Below are positions 7,654 to 12,248 of a stretch of 12,248 nt of DNA, piece by piece. Under the pieces are notes generated by a model that saw only the letters and a program-made list of their open reading frames with translations, had not been told where the DNA came from and ran no database searches. The position numbers and the translations under genes were made by a program. Position 1 is the first letter of the stretch; every line of letters starts with the position of its first letter. Origin of the DNA: Cesiribacter sp. (lineage in GTDB: Bacteria > Bacteroidota > Bacteroidia > Cytophagales > Cyclobacteriaceae); assembly GCA_030147305.1 (NCBI GenBank), contig JASLAE010000110.1, forward strand, positions 1 through 12,248. Direction: 5' to 3'.

Positions 7654-10122
7654 CTATTCATTCACAAAGGGAAAAGTAATAAGGAAGGTAGAACCCCGGC
7701 CTTCTTCACTACTTACATCCAGTTTGGCTCCGATAGTATCGACAATACGTTTCACCAGGTAGAGGCCAACCCCTGAGCCTTCTACATGGGTATGCATACG
7801 GGTGAACATTGAAAATATTTTACTTAAATTCTTCTCTTTTATCCCTAAGCCATTATCCTGTACGCTGAGTAAGATTCCCTGATTATTGGCAGAACAGTTT
7901 ATCTTAATAACCGGTGTGCGGTCTGGCGACCGATATTTGATAGCATTGGAAAGCAGGTTATATATAATGCTCTTCAGGTTTTTATGAGAGAGGGGCACCT
8001 GTGGACAGGTTTCTAAACTTGTTTCGATGTGGGTGCCTGATTCCTGGATCATTAATTGTAAATCCAGCAACACTTCTTCCACTACGGGTGGAATATTAGA
8101 AGTAGGTGCCAGATCCTCATCCTTCTGCAGCCGAGCTATGTTGGTAAGTTCCAAAATGGTGTTTTTGAAACGATCAATTGAAGCTTCAATCAGGCTTATG
8201 GGTTTATGGACATCTTCATTTTTGAGATTGTCCTCAGAAATATTGCGGGTAAGGAGTTTCATCAAACCCTCAATGTTAGAGATGGGGGTTTTCAGGTCGT
8301 GTGAGGCTGTATATACAAAATTATCAAGATCGGCATTCGTGAGCTTAAGCTTATGGTTTGTTTGAGAGAGCTCATCCATGTGTTGTTTAATTTCTTCATT
8401 GGCTTTTGTAAGCTCTATATTGCTCATGGCCAAATCTTCTGTAAGCTCCTTTAGCTTTTCCTCCACCAGCTTGCGTTCAGTGATGTCGGTCACCACGCCT
8501 GCCATGCGGATGGGTTTATCTGCTTCGTAAAAAGTAAGGCCGCGTATAGAGATCCATTTCTGTTTTCGATCGGCGCTTAAAATTCGAGTTTCAAAACGCA
8601 GATCACCGAACTTACGTGCAATGTCAAATTGAGCCACCACCATTTCCCGATCGTCCGGCACAACATGCGACATGAATGTTTCAAAGCTCCATTTATCAAA
8701 TTTGGTTTTATAGCCAAAGATCTGATCGTGTAATAAAGAGCGGGTGGAAATATTGTTAACCAGATCTAAGTGCCAGGTGCCCATTTTACCGGCTTCCAGG
8801 GCTATGCGCAAATTGGCTTCGCTGTTTTCTACCTGATGTATGGCCAATACCTGCTCGGTAACTTCAAAAGCAAAAAGCATGATACCATTGATATCGCCTT
8901 TTACATCACGCAGTGCCTGGTAAGTAATATTGAAATAATATGTTTCCAGCACTCCTGTACCAGTACGGTCTAACTGAATTGGCACCTCATTTCCGGTATA
9001 GGTTTCTCCAGTTTTATAAACCTGACTGATAATTTCGGTCAGCGGCTGATCTGTTAGCTCTGGTACAGCTTCGAGCATGGGCTTACCAACCAGGGTACGA
9101 CCCGGAAAGAGCTGCTGGTATTGGTTATTGACCAGCCTGAAAATAAACTTAGGGCCATAAAATGTACAGATGAGTGCAGGGGCCTTGCTAAGCAGCTCAT
9201 TGATGAACCTGTGTTGCTTTTCGGCTTCCTCCCTGGCTGCTCTTTCAACGGCCAGTTGCCTTTCTTTCAGGATCCCCTTTTTCTGTTCGGTAATATCCAT
9301 GATAATACCAGACATACTAATAGGCAAGCCTTTAAGATTGTAGGCTGTTTTGCCGATGATACGGATCCAGCTCGTGGCTTTACCCTGTTGCTTTATGCGT
9401 ACCTCATAATTGGCATGGCCCTTACTTAAACATGATTGAATATTTTCTTCGGCAAAGCTTTTATCTTCCGGCACGATATGTTCCAGGAATTTATCAGTGT
9501 TCCACTCAGACAACTCGCCTTTGTAGCCCATAATTCTGGCATACTCAATAGAACAGTACATTTTCTGCTGCAGGATGTCATGGTACCAGGTACCCATCTT
9601 ACCGCCTTCAAGCGCGACATTCAAGATTTCTTCATTGCGCTCTGCCTTTTTTCGGGCTTCCACAGAGTTGGTTACTTCAATAGCAACTTGGGTGATGCCC
9701 AATATTTCATCTCCTGCACCCCGATAGGGTTTATACAGGATGTTAAAATAACAAAGTGTTAACTGATTATTTCGTTTTAGAAAAACCGGCATTTCATTAC
9801 CTGAAAAGGGTTCTCCGCTGCTGAGCACCTGCTGTAGAATCTCTTCGAATCCCTGGTTTGCTACTTCTGGCAGGGCTTCAAACAAAGGCTTATGTAGTAC
9901 CTGATCCGGTTTTCTGCCCCATAATTCACACATCACCAGATTGGCAAATTCAATAACATGTTCTTTGCCCATATAAACACCAATAGCTACCGGAACCTGC
10001 TGATACAGCTCCTGAAGCCAGTGGTTGTTATGATCTGATAATGACTGCTCTGATGATGGATTCAAAAGGAATACAGATTGGCGCAATAAATATAGCATAA
10101 ACAAGGTAAGTAGCCAATGCAA
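7654..10122 (-). CDS. Multi-PAS sensor histidine kinase (cytoplasmic, orphan)
   Basis: This is an 822-aa sensor kinase that should autophosphorylate on His608 and pass the phosphate to an unidentified response regulator. Four PAS domains lie at about residues 38-158, 164-281, 309-428 and 434-551. They alternate between two types: A, with the ALPEV or AVPEL and GNE-(M/V)-P motifs, and B, with GKMGTW and DITE(Q/R). A coiled coil (about 551-600) leads to HisKA with YTASHDLKTP (His608). The HATPase domain has NLLSNAIKY (Asn726), DNGLGI (Asp756) and GSGVGLYLVKRI (from Gly782), so all catalytic boxes are intact. There is no clear transmembrane segment; the N-terminal hydrophobic run is only about 11 residues. 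The start is uncertain. The frame opens after an in-frame TAA and begins with TTG at 10122, with a weak AGAGAA upstream; the first in-frame ATG is codon 9, at 10098. The first PAS domain begins only near residue 38, so either start keeps every domain. No response regulator is adjacent. The sensed ligand cannot be told from the sequence. Confidence 0.92.
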   Translation of the reverse strand: MHWLLTLFMLYLLRQSVFLLNPSSEQSLSDHNNHWLQELYQQVPVAIGVYMGKEHVIEFANLVMCELWGRKPDQVLHKPLFEALPEVANQGFEEILQQVLSSGEPFSGNEMPVFLKRNNQLTLCYFNILYKPYRGAGDEILGITQVAIEVTNSVEARKKAERNEEILNVALEGGKMGTWYHDILQQKMYCSIEYARIMGYKGELSEWNTDKFLEHIVPEDKSFAEENIQSCLSKGHANYEVRIKQQGKATSWIRIIGKTAYNLKGLPISMSGIIMDITEQKKGILKERQLAVERAAREEAEKQHRFINELLSKAPALICTFYGPKFIFRLVNNQYQQLFPGRTLVGKPMLEAVPELTDQPLTEIISQVYKTGETYTGNEVPIQLDRTGTGVLETYYFNITYQALRDVKGDINGIMLFAFEVTEQVLAIHQVENSEANLRIALEAGKMGTWHLDLVNNISTRSLLHDQIFGYKTKFDKWSFETFMSHVVPDDREMVVAQFDIARKFGDLRFETRILSADRKQKWISIRGLTFYEADKPIRMAGVVTDITERKLVEEKLKELTEDLAMSNIELTKANEEIKQHMDELSQTNHKLKLTNADLDNFVYTASHDLKTPISNIEGLMKLLTRNISEDNLKNEDVHKPISLIEASIDRFKNTILELTNIARLQKDEDLAPTSNIPPVVEEVLLDLQLMIQESGTHIETSLETCPQVPLSHKNLKSIIYNLLSNAIKYRSPDRTPVIKINCSANNQGILLSVQDNGLGIKEKNLSKIFSMFTRMHTHVEGSGVGLYLVKRIVDTIGAKLDVSSEEGRGSTFLITFPFVNE

Positions 10123-10648
10123 TTCTCTGTCATGGGTAAAATCTTACCTGTCTGCTTTAATACCTTTCTAAGTTCTGGCGCTGAAATTGAGTCTGCGTAT
10201 TTTTTTTGCAAGGGATAAAGTACACATGTGGAATAGCTGTTAAACCGTGTTTTAATAGATTAAAAGGATTAACGTAGGTTCATTAAAGCATTATTATACA
10301 GGTACTTCACAAATTTTACTTAATGAATAGCTTGTGGTTAATCCGTTACTTTAAGTTGAAGCTATTTGAGATGATGAAAATGAAAGTCATTCTAAGGTTT
10401 TTTGAACTTTTGAGTTTCATTCTTTTATTTACTTTTCTCTAGTCATTTTCTCTTTAAAAGGACTGGATTATAAATATATAAAGATTGCTTTGTTTGTTCT
10501 AACCATGTAGGCTGCAGTCTAAAAGTAGCTGAAGCGGGGAACAGCCGGTATCGGTGATGCAAATAATAGGGCATCATTATTCCTTCGCAACGCATATGAC
10601 TGTCTGCACGGACTTATAATTTCAAAAGGACCAACACTAATGATTAGA
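10123..10648. other. 526-base intergenic gap without a convincing gene
   Basis: The gap lies between the end of the transporter gene and the start of the kinase gene, both on the minus strand. It is AT-rich, especially at about 10200-10510, unlike the flanking coding DNA. It contains a nested inverted repeat (10266-10344), a 23-codon hydrophobic reading frame on the plus strand (10371-10442) that I do not accept as a gene, and a weak 6-base inverted repeat AATAAT/ATTATT near 10564-10583. No strong hairpin followed by a T-run was found downstream of the transporter, and no clear TAnnTTTG promoter for the kinase. The kinase promoter must lie in this gap if the kinase is transcribed separately, which the gap length suggests. 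Confidence 0.6.
10266..10344. repeat. Nested two-block inverted repeat upstream of the kinase gene
   Basis: The outer arms are GGATTAAC (10266-10273) and GTTAATCC (10337-10344). The inner arms are TCATTAA (10280-10286) and TTAATGA (10320-10326). The spacing between blocks differs on the two sides (6 versus 10 bases), so it is not one continuous palindrome and would make a poor hairpin. A TATAAT sequence on the minus strand (10298-10293) lies in the central interval. The centre is about 180 bases upstream of the kinase start. It could be a pair of regulator half-sites or chance in AT-rich DNA. Confidence 0.4.
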
Positions 10649-12154
10649 TCAGGGTACTTTAGGCAGATTATTGGGAAGCAGATGCAGGTTGATGTTCCAG
10701 AGCAATGGCAGTACATAATACAACCAGAGGCTAATAATCAGGATAGAAATAAGGTTAAGCCAAAAACCAGTACGCACCATGTCTTTCATTTGTATGTATC
10801 CTGAACTGAAAACCACGGCATTGGGTGGTGTTGCGACCGGCAGCATAAAAGCGCAGGAAGATGCAAGACAAGCTGCCAGCATGGGGCCATAAGGGTGAAC
10901 GCCAATAGCCTGAGAAAGGGAAGCTAGGATGGGCAGCATCATGGTTGCAGTAGCCACATTAGAAGTGATCTCTGTCAGAAAGTTAACCGTAGCAATAATT
11001 AGCATGAGCACCATAAAAAGCTCAAGCCCGCCCAGTACTTCCATCTGATTACCTATATAAGCTGCGAGACCAGAGGTTTTAAAGCCAGCTGCAATGGCCA
11101 GACCCCCTCCAAAAAGCAGCAGAATTCCCCATGGAAGCCGGGAAGCAATATCCCAGCTCAGCAAGCCTTGTTGATAACCTGCTGAACGGGAGGGGATGAT
11201 AAAAAGCAGAATGCTGGCAGTGATGGCAATCATGCTATCGTCCAGAGAGGGAAGCAAAGGATTTAGCAGAAAGGTGCGGCTGATCCAGGCAAAAGCAGTG
11301 AGTGAAAAAACCAGTACAACCCATTTCTCCTCACTGCTCATAGGGCCGAGGGCCTTAAGCTGATTTTTAATTTCTTTGGATCCACTACCTGTTGAAGCGG
11401 GGAGCGGAAATGAGATTCTGACCAGTAGAAGCCAGCAGAGGAGCAGTAGAATCAAAGCTAGAGGAATACCCTGTAACATCCAGCTCACAAAGCTGATCTC
11501 CTGTCCCCAAAGTTGCTTCACAACAGCTGCAAAAATAGCATTGCCCGGAGTGCCAATAAGTGTTCCCAGTCCACCAATAGAAGCAGCATACGCTATACCC
11601 AGCATCAGTGCCTTGCCGAACTTATTGTTTTTTCCCAGGGTACCCTCACCGGTGAATGCTGTAAGCGAAACAACTACAGCCACCCCAATGGGGAGCATCA
11701 TCATGGCGGTTGCCGTATTAGAAATCCACATCGATAGAAACCCTGTTGCCAGCATAAACCCCAGCACCATGCTCCGCTGTTGAGTGCCCACCAGCAGAAT
11801 GACATTTAGGGCAATGCGTTTATGCAGATGCCACTTCTCCATCGCCAGGGCAAGGATAAAGCCCCCCAGAAAAAGAAAGATTACAGGATTTCCATACGCT
11901 GCCGTTGTGCTCTCCAGCGTAGCTGCCCCCACTAAGGGTAAGAGTACAATGGGTAATAGTGCTGAAATTGGAATGGGCACTGGTTCGGTGATCCACCAGG
12001 CACCTACCCAAAGCGTGGCAGCCAGCATTCCACGTGCAGCCGCATCTAAACCCTCAGGAATGTTGAAAAGATATGCCATGCAGAACAACATGGGTCCTAT
12101 GCCAAAGCCAATGAGTTTTTTCACAGAAAGCTTAAGCGTAAATGGTCCGGGCAT
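10649..12154 (-). CDS. SLC13/DASS-family sodium-coupled anion (probably dicarboxylate) transporter
   Basis: This 501-aa polytopic inner-membrane protein of the divalent anion:Na+ symporter family probably imports C4-dicarboxylates or related carboxylates with sodium. About a dozen hydrophobic segments are visible. Family marks are WWITEPVPIPISALLPI (about 53-69), the first SNT motif in WISNTATAMMMLPI (Ser145-Thr147), LIGTPGNAIF (199-208), the second motif in EITSNVATATMMLPI (Ser398-Val400, SNV rather than SNT), and VATPPNAVVFSSG (440-452). The last block is the DASS C-terminal signature. The hydrophilic central loop (about 252-275) is usual for the family. The length fits bacterial members. 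ATG at 12154 is the only early start, because an in-frame TAA lies just upstream. A TAATTTCG sequence at 12196-12189 resembles a Bacteroidota -7 box (TAnnTTTG) but has a mismatch and no clear -33 partner. The family is certain. The substrate is inferred, and sulfate or tricarboxylates are possible. Confidence 0.93.
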   Translation of the reverse strand: MPGPFTLKLSVKKLIGFGIGPMLFCMAYLFNIPEGLDAAARGMLAATLWVGAWWITEPVPIPISALLPIVLLPLVGAATLESTTAAYGNPVIFLFLGGFILALAMEKWHLHKRIALNVILLVGTQQRSMVLGFMLATGFLSMWISNTATAMMMLPIGVAVVVSLTAFTGEGTLGKNNKFGKALMLGIAYAASIGGLGTLIGTPGNAIFAAVVKQLWGQEISFVSWMLQGIPLALILLLLCWLLLVRISFPLPASTGSGSKEIKNQLKALGPMSSEEKWVVLVFSLTAFAWISRTFLLNPLLPSLDDSMIAITASILLFIIPSRSAGYQQGLLSWDIASRLPWGILLLFGGGLAIAAGFKTSGLAAYIGNQMEVLGGLELFMVLMLIIATVNFLTEITSNVATATMMLPILASLSQAIGVHPYGPMLAACLASSCAFMLPVATPPNAVVFSSGYIQMKDMVRTGFWLNLISILIISLWLYYVLPLLWNINLHLLPNNLPKVP

Positions 12155-12248
12155 ACTGTCAATAGCAGCAGAGGTTAATGGGAACTGCCGAAATTAACGT
12201 AAAAAAATAGAATGGCATGCGCAGGAGCATGAAAGTTGCTGACAGCCA

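Noticed and set aside
10098..10122. The N-terminal hydrophobic run of the kinase as a transmembrane anchor
   Set aside because: Only about 11 hydrophobic residues are present, the start codon is a doubtful TTG, and there is no second segment or periplasmic domain. A cytoplasmic kinase is simpler.
10519..10716. 65-codon minus-strand frame across the transporter's end
   Set aside because: It overlaps the transporter's 3' end in another frame, and its translation shows no domain or plausible protein character.
11376..12197. Plus-strand frames of 135 and 137 codons
   Set aside because: Both are antisense to the transporter, whose membrane segments and SNT motif cover this stretch. The translations are low-complexity with no domain.
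12155..12248. CATG-containing repeat near the right edge
   Set aside because: Two CATG tetramers within a short distance are expected by chance. No RNA gene or clear promoter could be supported in these 94 bases.

Overview
The window looks like ordinary chromosomal DNA from a member of the Bacteroidota, probably of the Cytophagales type. This rests on the protein styles: a very large alpha-2-macroglobulin with a Tyr/Asp-rich loop, and a multi-PAS histidine kinase with a YTASHDLKTP H-box. The start codons also lack convincing Shine-Dalgarno sequences. No marker gene allows a firmer placement. I see no phage, insertion sequence, CRISPR, tRNA or rRNA signal.

All four real genes lie on the minus strand and read from high to low coordinates. 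In transcription order they are: (1) an SLC13/DASS-family sodium-coupled anion transporter (12154-10649); (2) a 526-base gap with no convincing gene, holding a nested inverted repeat; (3) a soluble PAS-PAS-PAS-PAS-HisKA-HATPase sensor histidine kinase (10122-7654) with no response regulator beside it; (4) a bacterial alpha-2-macroglobulin (7472-1866) with an intact thioester motif; (5) penicillin-binding protein 1C (1773 to the window edge), which lacks its C-terminal end because the window stops.

The functional core is the alpha-2-macroglobulin/pbpC pair. The same gene order is known from E. coli (yfhM-pbpC). There the thioester protein is thought to trap proteases that enter the periplasm, and PBP1C to help repair the breached peptidoglycan. 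Only 92 bases separate the two genes here, so they are probably co-transcribed. The kinase and transporter are separated from this pair and from each other by larger gaps. Nothing in the sequence links them functionally to the pair beyond shared orientation.

No clearly new system is visible. The points most worth a second look are the cysteine-flanked Tyr/Asp-rich loop in the macroglobulin, its transmembrane rather than lipoprotein anchor, the doubled PAS-PAS module in the kinase, and the nested inverted repeat in the 526-base gap.
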